In this document: positions 34,302 through 41,216 of the stretch, piece after piece | Layout: every line of letters starts with the position of its first letter | Position numbering within the stretch: position 1 is the stretch's first letter | Origin: Patescibacteria group bacterium | Lineage (GTDB): Bacteria; Patescibacteriota; WWE3; 0-14-0-20-40-13 | Length of the DNA: 41,216 nucleotides | Assembly (NCBI GenBank): GCA_018896215.1 | Contig: JAHINB010000008.1 | Location: 1 to 41,216, forward strand | Reading direction: 5' to 3' | The notes under the pieces: generated by a model | Told to the model about the DNA's origin: nothing | The model's database searches: none | Seen by the model: only the letters and a program-made list of their open reading frames with translations | Position numbers and translations under genes: made by a program

Positions 34302-34850
34302 TTAATAGCCTACTAAACTTTTAATTTCTTTGACTTTATCCCAATTTATTGGCTTCTCGGTATCAAAATAATACTTAGGACTATAATACAACATATCAGC
34401 AACCGCCCTTTCTAATGAAGCTTGCGAATAATTTGTACCATCTATAACCCCTGTCCTATTGAATAAATATCGCGAGGTCATTTTGCGACACAAAAAACTT
34501 TCCTCTCCAATCTTAACACTTTGAGACAACCCGCCAACAAAAGTGTGATCTTGGATGCTTTGTGTAATAACACCGTAGGTTACTAAAACCGACTCCGTTG
34601 ACAAGTATGCACCGCTACCAAAAATAGCACAACCAGCCTCTTTGTAATCTAGGTTAATGAAAGGAAACTTGGAATAAATTCCCTTTCTTAATCTATAAAG
34701 GTACCCCTTCTTAGCATATCTGTAGACAATTGTCGCCAAGGTTTTGTCGTTGGAGATATCCCACAAAACACCTAAATCCTTTAGAGAAAAAGTGTTACTA
34801 GTTGACTTTAGAAGTTTCGCAAGATTATTACCAGGAGTATTTCTAGACAT
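34302..34850 (-). CDS. AbiEi-type antitoxin / transcriptional regulator (system 1)
   Basis: 182 residues. N-terminal winged-helix (about 10-60, FSLKDLGVLWDISNDKTLATIVYRYAKKGYLYRLRKGIY) as in AbiEi proteins, then the antitoxin domain with STESVLVTYGVITQ. Family members bind inverted repeats in their own promoter and neutralise AbiEii indirectly (type IV). The ATG lies 9 bases after a perfect TATAAT, so the transcript should be nearly leaderless. Confidence 0.82.
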   Translation of the reverse strand: MSRNTPGNNLAKLLKSTSNTFSLKDLGVLWDISNDKTLATIVYRYAKKGYLYRLRKGIYSKFPFINLDYKEAGCAIFGSGAYLSTESVLVTYGVITQSIQDHTFVGGLSQSVKIGEESFLCRKMTSRYLFNRTGVIDGTNYSQASLERAVADMLYYSPKYYFDTEKPINWDKVKEIKSLVGY

Positions 34851-34886
34851 ATATGTCTATTATAACCCCTAAAACTCGGGGGTCAA
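34845..34886 (-). promoter_or_regulatory. AbiE-1 promoter with overlapping palindromes
   Basis: Minus-strand TTGACC (34886-34881), 16 bp, TATAAT (34864-34859). Palindrome AGACATATATGTCT (34845-34858) covers the start site and ATG. The spacer itself contains CCCC/GGGG inverted arms. Both are candidate AbiEi operators. Confidence 0.75.
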
Positions 34887-34896
34887 GTGCCAATTT

Positions 34897-34923
34897 AATT
34901 CTTCCACTTCGGAAGTAGAAATT
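34897..34923. repeat. TTCCAC border hairpin 2
   Basis: AATTCTTCCACttcgGAAGTAGAAATT, between the AbiE-1 promoter and the Fic gene. Three 11-12 bp direct repeats TTAGACTAATG follow at about 34938-34970, just before the Fic ATG, and may bind a regulator. Confidence 0.7.
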
Positions 34924-34972
34924 ACCCATTTTCAAACTAGACTAATTGTTAGACTAATGTTAGACTGATATT

Positions 34973-36154
34973 ATGATTAACAATGCACCTACGTACCCTT
35001 TCAAAACAGGGTTTTTGAACAATTTATCTTTTTACCAATCCGAGCTTCCGTTTAGCAATTCGGAAATAATTGCGTTTGACAAAAAGCTTTTTGAATACGA
35101 GCAACGATTTATAAACCTTGATTTGGAAAAACACCTTATCGCCAAAAACCAATTTTTAGCATCGTATGCCATTTCTAAAGCCGAAAACTCCTCATTAACT
35201 GTCCAAGAGGCTCAAAATTTGTTCACGATAGCCCTTGATGGTAAGGATCTTAAGACTACAAAAAACCCTACCCAAAAAGATTATGATAAAAAAGAATTTT
35301 TAAATATTGCCAGAACCTTTAGACTACTTTCTCAAAACCCCGCATTGATCAAAAACCTTTCGGTTGAGAATATCTGTAAAATCCACGCCCTACTTTGCGC
35401 CAATCTGGATAACTTTGAAAAAGCGATACCAAATTTTACTCAATATGTACCGGGAAAATTGCGCAAAAACGATAACATCAGAGTTGGAAACTACATCCCC
35501 GCCCCTTATCAAATTATTGGAGATGGTATTTTAGAACTTACAAAATATCTAAGGAGCAACCCTACTCCAATTGGCATAGCCGTTTTCCACACAGCGTTAT
35601 ATGCTCTCCATCCGTTTAATAATGGCAATAAAAGAGTTTGCAGGATTTTAGAGCATTTTTTGCTCCGAGATATCGGGCTAAATGCCAAAAACCTTTATGG
35701 AACATCTTATTATTACCACAGCGAAAAACCACGGTACTACAAATTTCTCTTACACTCGCTGGAACGAAAAAATTTAAACTATTTTACTGGTTTCATCTTG
35801 GAAGCACTTTTTTATTCTATAGCAACAGTCGTAAAAGCAGGGTTAATTGCAAGAAAACAAGAGTGGTTAAAGTCACAAGACTTATCAAAAATTGAGGTTG
35901 CCGTCTTATTACCACTAACAAAGAGAAAAGAAACCCAGTTTAAATGGCTTTACAATAAAGCAAAGACTAAAGTTTCTAAACAGACTTTTGTGAATTACCT
36001 TAAAAAAGCCACCGATTTAGCTGTTGTCCAAAAAAAAGAGGTGGGAAAGCTAACATTTTATAAACTAAACTTTGATTTTAAGGAGCAGAATTTGTTGGAC
36101 GAATGGGAGCAACTCTCCAAAAAGCGGTTAAGTTACACCCCAAATACTTCATAA
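34973..36154 (+). CDS. Fic-domain protein (AMP/NMP transferase)
   Basis: 393 residues. Fic_N region (about 20-90) with a possible inhibitory helix SKAENSS near residue 68, related to the (S/T)xxxE(G/N) motif. The catalytic Fic motif HPFNNGNKRVCR (213-224, H213) is complete. A C-terminal winged-helix-like domain (about 310-375, TFVNYLKKATDLAVVQKKEVGKLTFY) follows. Such proteins attach AMP to target proteins, often as toxins or stress regulators. It stands alone on the plus strand between two repeat clusters. Confidence 0.93.
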   Translation: MINNAPTYPFKTGFLNNLSFYQSELPFSNSEIIAFDKKLFEYEQRFINLDLEKHLIAKNQFLASYAISKAENSSLTVQEAQNLFTIALDGKDLKTTKNPTQKDYDKKEFLNIARTFRLLSQNPALIKNLSVENICKIHALLCANLDNFEKAIPNFTQYVPGKLRKNDNIRVGNYIPAPYQIIGDGILELTKYLRSNPTPIGIAVFHTALYALHPFNNGNKRVCRILEHFLLRDIGLNAKNLYGTSYYYHSEKPRYYKFLLHSLERKNLNYFTGFILEALFYSIATVVKAGLIARKQEWLKSQDLSKIEVAVLLPLTKRKETQFKWLYNKAKTKVSKQTFVNYLKKATDLAVVQKKEVGKLTFYKLNFDFKEQNLLDEWEQLSKKRLSYTPNTS

Positions 36155-36250
36155 CAAGATTTGAGAAAATATTCCTATTAATTTCCCCGCCAAAGGCGGG
36201 AGGCGTTACATATTATCGCGAGTTCGCGAGCGAGAATCTATAACAAGATT
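36150..36250. repeat. Two-hairpin intergenic repeat, copy B
   Basis: ATAACAAGATTTGAG, hairpin CCCGCCaaaGGCGGG (36186-36200), GCGTTACATA, palindrome TCGCGAGTTCGCGA, end GAATCTATAACAAGATT. Same order as 513-603 with different but paired stems. It overlaps the last codon of the Fic gene. Confidence 0.75.
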
Positions 36251-36278
36251 ATTGGAATCCAGCAATATAAATGTCAAT

Positions 36279-36365
36279 CCTCAAAAACACTTACTGCAAG
36301 CGGGTACTACCCGACTTTGGGTAGTACCCGATAATTTGCTGTATCTAAAGCATTTAATCTAAAAT
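36279..36365. repeat. 87-bp direct repeat, copy 2
   Basis: Identical to 33127-33213 except one base in the hairpin loop. Same orientation. Ends 30 bp before the pcm promoter. Confidence 0.92.
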
Positions 36366-36395
36366 ATGTTATTTTATTATGACAACAAATAAATT

Positions 36396-36423
36396 TTGGT
36401 CTTTTGCTCATATCTTGTATAAT
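36396..36423 (+). promoter_or_regulatory. Candidate promoter of pcm
   Basis: TATAAT at 36418-36423 with a weak TTGGTC 16 bp upstream (36396-36401). The leader would be about 20 nt. Confidence 0.5.
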
Positions 36424-36449
36424 TTCTTTAAACTGCTTTACCTAAATTA

Positions 36450-37067
36450 ATGACAAAAGAGGAACTTCTAAAATACCTTCTAAATTCTGGCGCGCTTAAA
36501 AGCCCAGAGATTATTCGTGCCTTTAAAGTCGTTGACCGCGCGGATTTCGTCAAACCGGAAGATAAAACTAGAGCTTACGAGGATTATCCCCTCTCCCTCG
36601 GATTGGGACAAACGATTTCTCAACCAACCACAGTCGCTTTGATGTTGGAACTTCTATCGCTTAAAAAAGGAGACAAGATTTTAGATGTGGGGTCCGGGTC
36701 GGGCTGGACTACTCAACTACTGACCAAAATCGTGGGTCCAAAAGGCAAAGTCTACGGTCTTGAAATTGTCCCCCAACTTGTGGAATTCGGAAGAGCTAAT
36801 CTCAAGAAGTACGGCGACAGAAACGCCCAAATTTCTCGGGCAAAAAAGCGTCTCGGCTTACCACCAAAAGCGCCTTTTGACAGGATTCTGGTCTCCGCCT
36901 CCGCCAATACACTCCCCAAAGAGCTTTTAAATCAGCTAAAACCCGGGGGCGTGATGGTAATACCGGTAAAAACCTCAATTTTCCGCCTAACAAAAAATCT
37001 TCGAGGAGAAATTATCTCCCAAGAATTTCCCGGTTTTGTCTTTGTTCCTTTAATAGAAAGTTCATAA
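36450..37067 (+). CDS. pcm: Protein-L-isoaspartate O-methyltransferase
   Basis: 205 residues. It methylates isoaspartyl residues in aged proteins using SAM. Signatures: FVKPEDKTRAYEDYPLSLGLGQTISQPTTV (the PCMT substrate-binding loop) and motif I KILDVGSGSGWTTQLL (76-91). FDRILVSASANTLPKELLNQLKPGG and VMVIPV complete the fold. Upstream of it is an 87-bp repeat, downstream a border hairpin; it is a housekeeping-type repair gene inside an otherwise toxin-rich segment. Confidence 0.93.
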   Translation: MTKEELLKYLLNSGALKSPEIIRAFKVVDRADFVKPEDKTRAYEDYPLSLGLGQTISQPTTVALMLELLSLKKGDKILDVGSGSGWTTQLLTKIVGPKGKVYGLEIVPQLVEFGRANLKKYGDRNAQISRAKKRLGLPPKAPFDRILVSASANTLPKELLNQLKPGGVMVIPVKTSIFRLTKNLRGEIISQEFPGFVFVPLIESS

Positions 37068-37094
37068 TCTCCCACCTTCAAAGTGGAAGAGTTT
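37066..37094. repeat. TTCCAC border hairpin 3
   Basis: AATCTCCCACcttcaaaGTGGAAGAGTTT, between the convergent pcm and vapC genes. It could serve as a bidirectional terminator. Confidence 0.65.
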
Positions 37095-37103
37095 CTTTAG
37101 ATA

Positions 37104-37481
37104 CTATCCCTTAAAAAGTCCGATTTCCTCAATTTTGGAAAAGTGTTTAGTGTCTCTAGTTACCAACTTATATCCAAATATTGAACAGGTTGAGGCAATT
37201 TGGGCATCGGCAAGACCAATTTTTAAAGAAAGGCAATATTTTTCTAGGAGAAAAAGAGAATGTACGCTTACTTCTTCTGTTATTTGAATTATATTAAAAC
37301 CATCAAGAAGCTTTTGGATTTTTTCTTGATCTTTCTTTGAGATACACCCCTGCAATAGTTCGCCAGCTGTTACAGCAGATACATTTATAACACCGAGACT
37401 GTCCAACAATTTAATTGCGGAATTTTGACCACGAAGCGCATCTATAATTACATTTGTATCAACTAGAAGATCTTCTCCCAT
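37104..37481 (-). CDS. PIN-domain toxin (VapC family)
   Basis: 125 residues. PIN ribonuclease with the acidic residues D8 (LLVDTNVIID), E41 (TAGELLQG), D92 (GLADAQIA) and D110 (LVTRDTKHF). VapC toxins cut tRNA or rRNA. The start overlaps the antitoxin gene by 23 bp, the usual toxin-antitoxin coupling. Confidence 0.92.
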   Translation of the reverse strand: MGEDLLVDTNVIIDALRGQNSAIKLLDSLGVINVSAVTAGELLQGCISKKDQEKIQKLLDGFNIIQITEEVSVHSLFLLEKYCLSLKIGLADAQIASTCSIFGYKLVTRDTKHFSKIEEIGLFKG

Positions 37482-37743
37482 ATTGTCTTTTTGCCCTTTC
37501 TCCTCTTAATTTCCTTACAAAAGAAACTGGGTTTTTGATATCTCTAAACATTCCGTAGGCTGGAGATTCGCAAATTGAAATAGATCTTTTTGTTTGAGGA
37601 AGTAACGATATTGGAACTATAGCAACACCCACTTTTCCCCTATCGGAAACATAGACAAAAGAGCCATCTCTTGCCTTTTGATAGTAGGAAGAAAAGGAAT
37701 TTCTAACTTTTGTTTTTGTCGTTACAACTGTCGTGGTATTCAT
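37459..37743 (-). CDS. Phd/YefM-type antitoxin
   Basis: 94 residues from the ATG at 37743 (MNTTTVVTTKTKVRNSFSSYY); the frame extends 5 codons upstream into the promoter. The N-terminal DNA-binding fold VRNSFSSYYQKARDGSFVYVSDRGKVGVAIVPI matches Phd/YefM. The C-terminal basic tail (KLRGERAKRQYGRR) would wrap the toxin. The ATG is exactly 7 bases after the -10, so the mRNA is probably leaderless. Confidence 0.85.
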   Translation of the reverse strand: MNTTTVVTTKTKVRNSFSSYYQKARDGSFVYVSDRGKVGVAIVPISLLPQTKRSISICESPAYGMFRDIKNPVSFVRKLRGERAKRQYGRRSSS

Positions 37744-37749
37744 GAGTAT

Positions 37750-37777
37750 ATTGTACAATTGTACAAATTGATGTCAA
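37750..37777 (-). promoter_or_regulatory. Phd/VapC promoter and operator
   Basis: Minus-strand TTGACA (37777-37772), 16 bp, TACAAT (37755-37750). A perfect palindrome TTGTACAATTGTACAA (37751-37766) overlaps the -10 and spacer, as expected for autorepression by a toxin-antitoxin complex. Confidence 0.85.
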
Positions 37778-37873
37778 GGGACAAAAAAGAGCCTGGGTGA
37801 AGATACTTCTTCCACCAAGGCTCTTGGACGAACTCCACAGGAAGGGGGCAAAAGTTAATTGCCAAACAAAATC

Positions 37874-37910
37874 TTGACACAAATTCCAAATGCACGTAAA
37901 ATGGCGTGCA
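37874..37910 (+). promoter_or_regulatory. AbiE-2 promoter and operator
   Basis: TTGACA (37874-37879), 17 bp, TAAAAT (37897-37902). Inverted repeat TGCACG/CGTGCA (37891-37896 and 37905-37910) encloses the -10, a likely AbiEi operator. Confidence 0.82.
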
Positions 37911-38556
37911 AGTGGAAATATCCAATACAAAACAAAAACTAGATTCTGTCCCCTATTTAACGCGTAAAAACCTAGAATTGTTTCTGGGAAATAATAGACG
38001 AACTGTAGACGATCGGATTAAATCTTTAATAAAATCTAATGTGATATTTAAGTTAAAAAACGGTCTTTATGTCTCCACCAACTACCTAAAACAAGAACCG
38101 GATCGGCAAAAATACTTGGAGTATCTGTCCAATGCCCTCTATCAACCCTCGTATATCTCTTTAGAGTACGCTTTGAGCCTTTACGGCTTAATTCCAGAAA
38201 GTGTGTACAGCATAACTTCTGTTTCACCAAACAAAACAAAAAAATTTGACAACAGTCTTGGCGTTTTTTCCTACAGAAAGATTAAAAACGAGCTATTTTT
38301 TGGATTTAGAGACATTCCCTACAAGACAGGATCCATTAGTTTTGCCACAAAAGCCAAATGTTTGTTTGACTTTTTACTCCTAAAAAAGGGTTTGACGGGC
38401 TTAAATCTGGAACAATACCTTAAGTATGATTCCAGAATTAATTGGGGCGTCTTAAAAATAAAAGATAAGCAAGAATTTAGAGAGTATGTTAAAAAATCCA
38501 ACTCCCTAAAAATGAAGCGATTGCAGAAGAAATTAATTACCTTTAAACTAATCTAG
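37906..38556 (+). CDS. AbiEi-type antitoxin / regulator (system 2)
   Basis: 216 residues. Winged-helix N-terminus (LTRKNLELFLGNNRRTVDDRIKSLIKSNVIFKLKNGLYVS) and antitoxin domain with YLSNALYQPSYISLEYALSLYGLIPES. The frame begins at a GTG (37906); a second GTG at 37912 fits the promoter spacing better. Either way there is almost no leader. The stop directly abuts the toxin start. It shows only general similarity to the system 1 antitoxin. Confidence 0.85.
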   Translation: MQVEISNTKQKLDSVPYLTRKNLELFLGNNRRTVDDRIKSLIKSNVIFKLKNGLYVSTNYLKQEPDRQKYLEYLSNALYQPSYISLEYALSLYGLIPESVYSITSVSPNKTKKFDNSLGVFSYRKIKNELFFGFRDIPYKTGSISFATKAKCLFDFLLLKKGLTGLNLEQYLKYDSRINWGVLKIKDKQEFREYVKKSNSLKMKRLQKKLITFKLI

Positions 38557-39402
38557 ATGAACATCAAAAGCGACATTGAGAAAACCATCGCGATAACTCA
38601 AAGCTCTAACAACTTCTATCTTAGAAATTTAGTTAAAGAAATCCTCCAAAACTACACTCTAAATTTTATCTACAATAGCAACTACAGAGATTTAATCTTT
38701 ACGGGAGGCACTTGTTTGAGGAAAGTGTATGGTTTAAATAGGCTATCCGAGGATTTGGATTTTGATTTTACGAGTAATTTTTCAATCCAAAAATTTTCTA
38801 GTGACATTAGAAAGTATTTTGTAACCTCTTTAAAGTTAAAGGGGGTAACAACTAGTATCTCCAACAAAGAAAACACAGTGTTAGTTAAATTCCCTTGGGA
38901 AACTCTATTTGACAATCGCAAAGAAAAGATAGCATCGACCGTAATATTTTTGCGTTGCGACTTCTCCAAAATCCAAGGAAAAAAGTACCAAACCGAGGTA
39001 AATTTAATTACCGCGGGAAGCTTTTCGTTTTTTGTCAAGTCTTACGATTTACCAACATTGTTCGCCAATAAAATCTTTGCCTTTTTGGAACGCTCTTTTT
39101 TTAGGGGAAGCCTGCAGAAGTATCCCTTCAAAGGTCGGGACATTTATGACCTATTTTGGCTAATTAACCTTTCGGCGTCCAATCAGTTTAAAATAAGACC
39201 TGATAGGGAGAGAATTAAAGAGTTATTAAAGATTGACAATAATGACGAGCTGTCCGGCTTGATTAGAAAAAAATTAAAGTTGTTGGACTCCAAATTTGTT
39301 TATGAGGACTTATTTCCCCTTGTAGAATCCCCAGCCTTCCTGGATCAATTTATTGCAAATTACAAAGAGGTTATTGAGAAAAAAATAGGTTACATATTGT
39401 AA
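38557..39402 (+). CDS. AbiEii/AbiGii-type nucleotidyltransferase toxin (system 2)
   Basis: 281 residues. Motif DLIFTGGTCLRKVYG (G50, G51) with S64-E-D66-L-D68-F-D70, then LPTLFANKIFAFLER and KGRDIYDLFWL, the standard AbiEii motif order. Larger than the system 1 toxin and on the opposite strand, so the two are independent acquisitions rather than a local duplication. Confidence 0.9.
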   Translation: MNIKSDIEKTIAITQSSNNFYLRNLVKEILQNYTLNFIYNSNYRDLIFTGGTCLRKVYGLNRLSEDLDFDFTSNFSIQKFSSDIRKYFVTSLKLKGVTTSISNKENTVLVKFPWETLFDNRKEKIASTVIFLRCDFSKIQGKKYQTEVNLITAGSFSFFVKSYDLPTLFANKIFAFLERSFFRGSLQKYPFKGRDIYDLFWLINLSASNQFKIRPDRERIKELLKIDNNDELSGLIRKKLKLLDSKFVYEDLFPLVESPAFLDQFIANYKEVIEKKIGYIL

Positions 39403-39427
39403 TCTTCCACTTCGGGGGTGGAAAAAG
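39401..39427. repeat. TTCCAC border hairpin 4
   Basis: AATCTTCCACttcggggGTGGAAAAAGA, starting within the AbiE-2 toxin stop codon. Could terminate the operon on the plus strand. Confidence 0.65.
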
Positions 39428-39548
39428 AGTATATCCCAGCTATTTTGAGCGAACAAATGCAATGCGGTGAGCCGTGTATGCTGTGTTAGGTGACCCAAAC
39501 GAAGTGAGAGTACAATGTGACCAAGCGAAGCGAGGAATAATACAACAA
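39428..39548. other. Intergenic DNA with degraded palindrome-chain motifs
   Basis: No gene. GTATATCCCAGCTATTTTGAGCGAAC resembles, in shorter pieces, the GTATATCCCGCTGTTAG core of the chain at 40938-41216; TGTTAGGTGACC and AAGCGAAGCGAGG are further echoes. It looks like a decayed copy. Confidence 0.4.
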
Positions 39549-39851
39549 TTAGAATACCTCAATAAGATTGTTTACTAACAATGAGTACGCGACCACAAAA
39601 AGAAACCAAATAATAGATTGCAAAATAGTATTCTTGGGCCAGAGATCGTTAAGCATCTCCAGAACTTTAGATAACGCACCAAAAGTAAAGGTAAGAATGG
39701 CAACTTTTAGAGCGAGGTCGTTGCCGCCTGATAAAGATATTAATAAACCAAGTCCGCCAAATATCCTGAAGCTTCTACCTATATTAAGTCTCTCTAAAAC
39801 TTTACCGAGCTCTTTAGTAAGTTCTATGGTTTCTTTTGTGATGGTGCCCAT
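39549..39851 (-). CDS. Small membrane protein, unknown
   Basis: 100 residues from the ATG at 39851 (MGTITKETIELTKELGKVLERLN); the frame continues 20 codons upstream into a hairpin. An amphipathic helix is followed by a weakly hydrophobic segment (FGGLGLLISLSGGNDLALKVAILTF in part) and a strong membrane helix near the end (IIWFLFVVAYSLLVNNL). No family recognised. Confidence 0.6.
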   Translation of the reverse strand: MGTITKETIELTKELGKVLERLNIGRSFRIFGGLGLLISLSGGNDLALKVAILTFTFGALSKVLEMLNDLWPKNTILQSIIWFLFVVAYSLLVNNLIEVF

Positions 39852-39885
39852 AATATTCTTTGTTGTATTATTTCTGCTAACGTTT

Positions 39886-39944
39886 CTGAGTATCTGAAGT
39901 TGCGATAGCAATTTGGGTGTAGCGTAGCGGAACCAGATACTCAG
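39886..39944. repeat. Long-loop inverted repeat
   Basis: CTGAGTATCTG (39886-39896) and CAGATACTCAG (39934-39944) are perfect 11-bp arms around a 37-bp loop that contains GTAGCGTAGCGG. It belongs to the same style of palindromes as the chain at the end of the window. Confidence 0.75.
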
Positions 39945-39946
39945 TG

Positions 39947-40939
39947 TTATATGATGTTGTGCTGATTTTTTTATTCAAATTTAAAACTCTCAACCATTTT
40001 TTGGTCGTAAACATTTTGATAGCTTTCGTCCGCAACAAAAGTGGTTGCCTGTCCTAGATGCCATGAAACTGCTATATTTTTCTCCGGATAATATTTTAAA
40101 ACCGTCATATAGTTTAACGGACATTTAGTTTCCTCCAAATCCTTTCCGTCTCCCTGAATTGATATATCAAAAACGTCGGATTGGTTAGAAGGATTTTGAC
40201 TACCTAATTTACATCCACTGCCGTAATGTTCTTTGATAAAATTTTCCAACTCGATATCATTACTAATGTCTCTAATGACAAATTCCCAACTTTGTTGCTG
40301 AAAATATTTGTCGTCTTTAAGATATGAAAGTGAATTGATAACTTTATCACATCCAGAATAATAATGAATACTATTTTTTACTGTTTCCCCAGTAAGCTCA
40401 TAAAAATATTCGCTAGAGATATAGACATTTTCATCTTCAAAAATTTTCACTGGGACAATACCGCCTTTAGGACGATAGGAGTCAGTCTTCCATTCACACA
40501 TTGATCCATAACCATGAAACATCTTTTTAGGTACTTTGATTGAAAAGCCATATTTGTGGTTGGTATATAAATCCCATGTTTGATCAATTGAAGTCAGACT
40601 TGAGGAAGTTTCAGTTTTGTCAGTATCAATCTCAGTTAACGGAGAGGTTGTGTCATTATCCTGACTTTTTGATTGTTGGAGCAACTTCATCTGGTTTTCT
40701 AATGTGTCAATTTGTTGCTGTAAGCCTTGCTCCGTGTTTTTTATAGTTGATCTTTGCCATACGTAAACACCGCCGCCAACGACTAAGGCAGTAATAATTA
40801 CAGCAACTATAGTTATCCAAATATTTTTTGAGCTTTGGATTGACTCATTTGATTGCGGAAAATTTTGCTCATTCATATTTTTTTTGATTAGTTAATAATG
40901 ATTATATATTAAAGAAAAAATCAGCACAACATCATATAA
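39947..40939. repeat. 25-bp perfect inverted repeats enclosing one gene
   Basis: Left arm 39947-39971 (TTATATGATGTTGTGCTG plus TATTTTTT-type tail of T) and right arm 40915-40939 are exact reverse complements. The left arm's last base is the first base of the stop codon of the enclosed gene; the right arm is 38 bp upstream of its start. The poly-T in the left arm may also terminate the gene. Confidence 0.88.
39971..40876 (-). CDS. Membrane-anchored exported protein (YGFSIKVP type)
   Basis: 301 residues. Short cytoplasmic start, one membrane helix (about 19-41, IWITIVAVIITALVVGGGVYV), a coiled coil (about 45-68, EQGLQQQIDTLENQMKLLQQ) and an extracellular domain beginning WDLYTNHKYGFSIKVPKKM, a motif common in exported proteins of CPR bacteria (PsbP-like in flavour). 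Function unknown. It is neatly enclosed by the 25-bp inverted repeat. Confidence 0.75.
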   Translation of the reverse strand: MNEQNFPQSNESIQSSKNIWITIVAVIITALVVGGGVYVWQRSTIKNTEQGLQQQIDTLENQMKLLQQSKSQDNDTTSPLTEIDTDKTETSSSLTSIDQTWDLYTNHKYGFSIKVPKKMFHGYGSMCEWKTDSYRPKGGIVPVKIFEDENVYISSEYFYELTGETVKNSIHYYSGCDKVINSLSYLKDDKYFQQQSWEFVIRDISNDIELENFIKEHYGSGCKLGSQNPSNQSDVFDISIQGDGKDLEETKCPLNYMTVLKYYPEKNIAVSWHLGQATTFVADESYQNVYDQKMVESFKFE

Positions 40940-41216
40940 TGTGTTGCGGATGATACGAAGACTTTTCCTGCGAAGCTGGAAAAAATTTCGTATATCCCGC
41001 TGTTAGCCGATGTCGCGAAGCGACGAGGCAACAGCGAATCCGCAACACATTAGCCAACGAGCGTAGCGATGTTGGCTAATGTGCGGCGGTATAAGCGAAG
41101 TCCCCGAAGGGGATTTTGCGTATACCGCAGTTAGGCGATGTCGCGAGCTTTGCGAGCGATAAGCCTAACAAGGCGAAGCCGCCGCACATTAGGCAAAATC
41201 TTCCTCCTTCAGGAGG
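40938..41216. repeat. Chain of interlocking palindromes
   Basis: No gene. Unit 1: AATGTGTTGCGGAT (40938-40951) with ATCCGCAACACATT (41038-41051), enclosing two inner hairpins (40953-40993 and 40998-41036). Unit 2: ACATTAGCCAAC (41047-41058) with GTTGGCTAATGT (41071-41082). Unit 3: GTGCGGCGG (41081-41089) with CCGCCGCAC (41179-41187), enclosing GCGGTATA/TATACCGC (41086-41128) and GTTAGGC/GCCTAAC (41130-41169). ACATTAGGC at 41186 begins a fourth unit cut by the window end. Each unit shares a few bases with the next. Confidence 0.88.

Noticed and set aside
41130-41194. Integron attC site (GTTAGGC ... GCCTAAC, then ATTAGGC)
   Set aside because: The GTT half comes before the AAC half, the reverse of attC order; the alternative GCCTAAC...ATTAGGC pair is only about 32 nt and lacks the conserved G in GTTRRRY. 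No integrase is visible.
33127-41216. CRISPR array
   Set aside because: Repeats are few, unevenly spaced, palindromic and separated by genes; there are no regular spacers and no cas genes.

Overview
The window looks like a chromosomal segment of an uncultivated Candidate Phyla Radiation (Patescibacteria) bacterium, possibly of the Microgenomates/WWE3 side. That is an inference from several traits together: compact minus-strand operons, few Shine-Dalgarno sites, introns inside the 23S rRNA gene, an rRNA operon without an adjacent 16S gene, a minimal ribosomal protein L1, and many secreted Cys-rich/PKD/CARDB-type proteins. No single marker proves the phylum.

Layout. 1-5940 (minus) is a cell-shape and DNA-processing block: rpmB, mreB, mreC, mreD, PBP2, dprA and the start of topA. 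5960-11248 (minus) is a response regulator followed upstream by four adjacent exported-protein genes that share one Cys-rich motif; one of them also carries dockerin, SdrD-B-like and SpaA-like modules. 11419-16798 holds a four-helix-bundle (23S IVS-type) protein, a PAS histidine kinase, a methyltransferase, a DUF2156-like acyl/aminoacyl transferase and two membrane proteins. 16820-17079 encodes a long rod-shaped RNA (6S-like) ending in a terminator. 17095-18901 is secE-nusG-rplK-rplA, and L1 has lost its domain II. 18896-22863 (minus) is rpsA, a ClpC-like ATPase and a small secreted protein.

22889-27220 (minus) is tRNA-Ala, 23S and 5S with no 16S. The 23S gene has two ORF-less group I introns 14 nt apart at E. 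coli positions 1917 and 1931, an ORF-less intervening sequence in helix 63, and about eight copies of one short hairpin in exons plus three in introns. 27456-32666 (minus) is a 1736-residue secreted metzincin-type protease.

32888-41216 is an accessory region: a gene remnant, 87-bp direct repeats about 3.15 kb apart, two AbiE-type nucleotidyltransferase toxin-antitoxin pairs, a Fic protein, a Pcm methyltransferase, a Phd/VapC pair, a gene enclosed by a 25-bp perfect inverted repeat, and a chain of interlocking palindromes running off the end. Promoters of the toxin-antitoxin operons are strong, overlap palindromic operators, and lie so close to the start codons that the mRNAs should be leaderless.

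The most unusual feature is the number of palindromic elements (at least six families) placed in rRNA, introns, coding sequence and gene borders.
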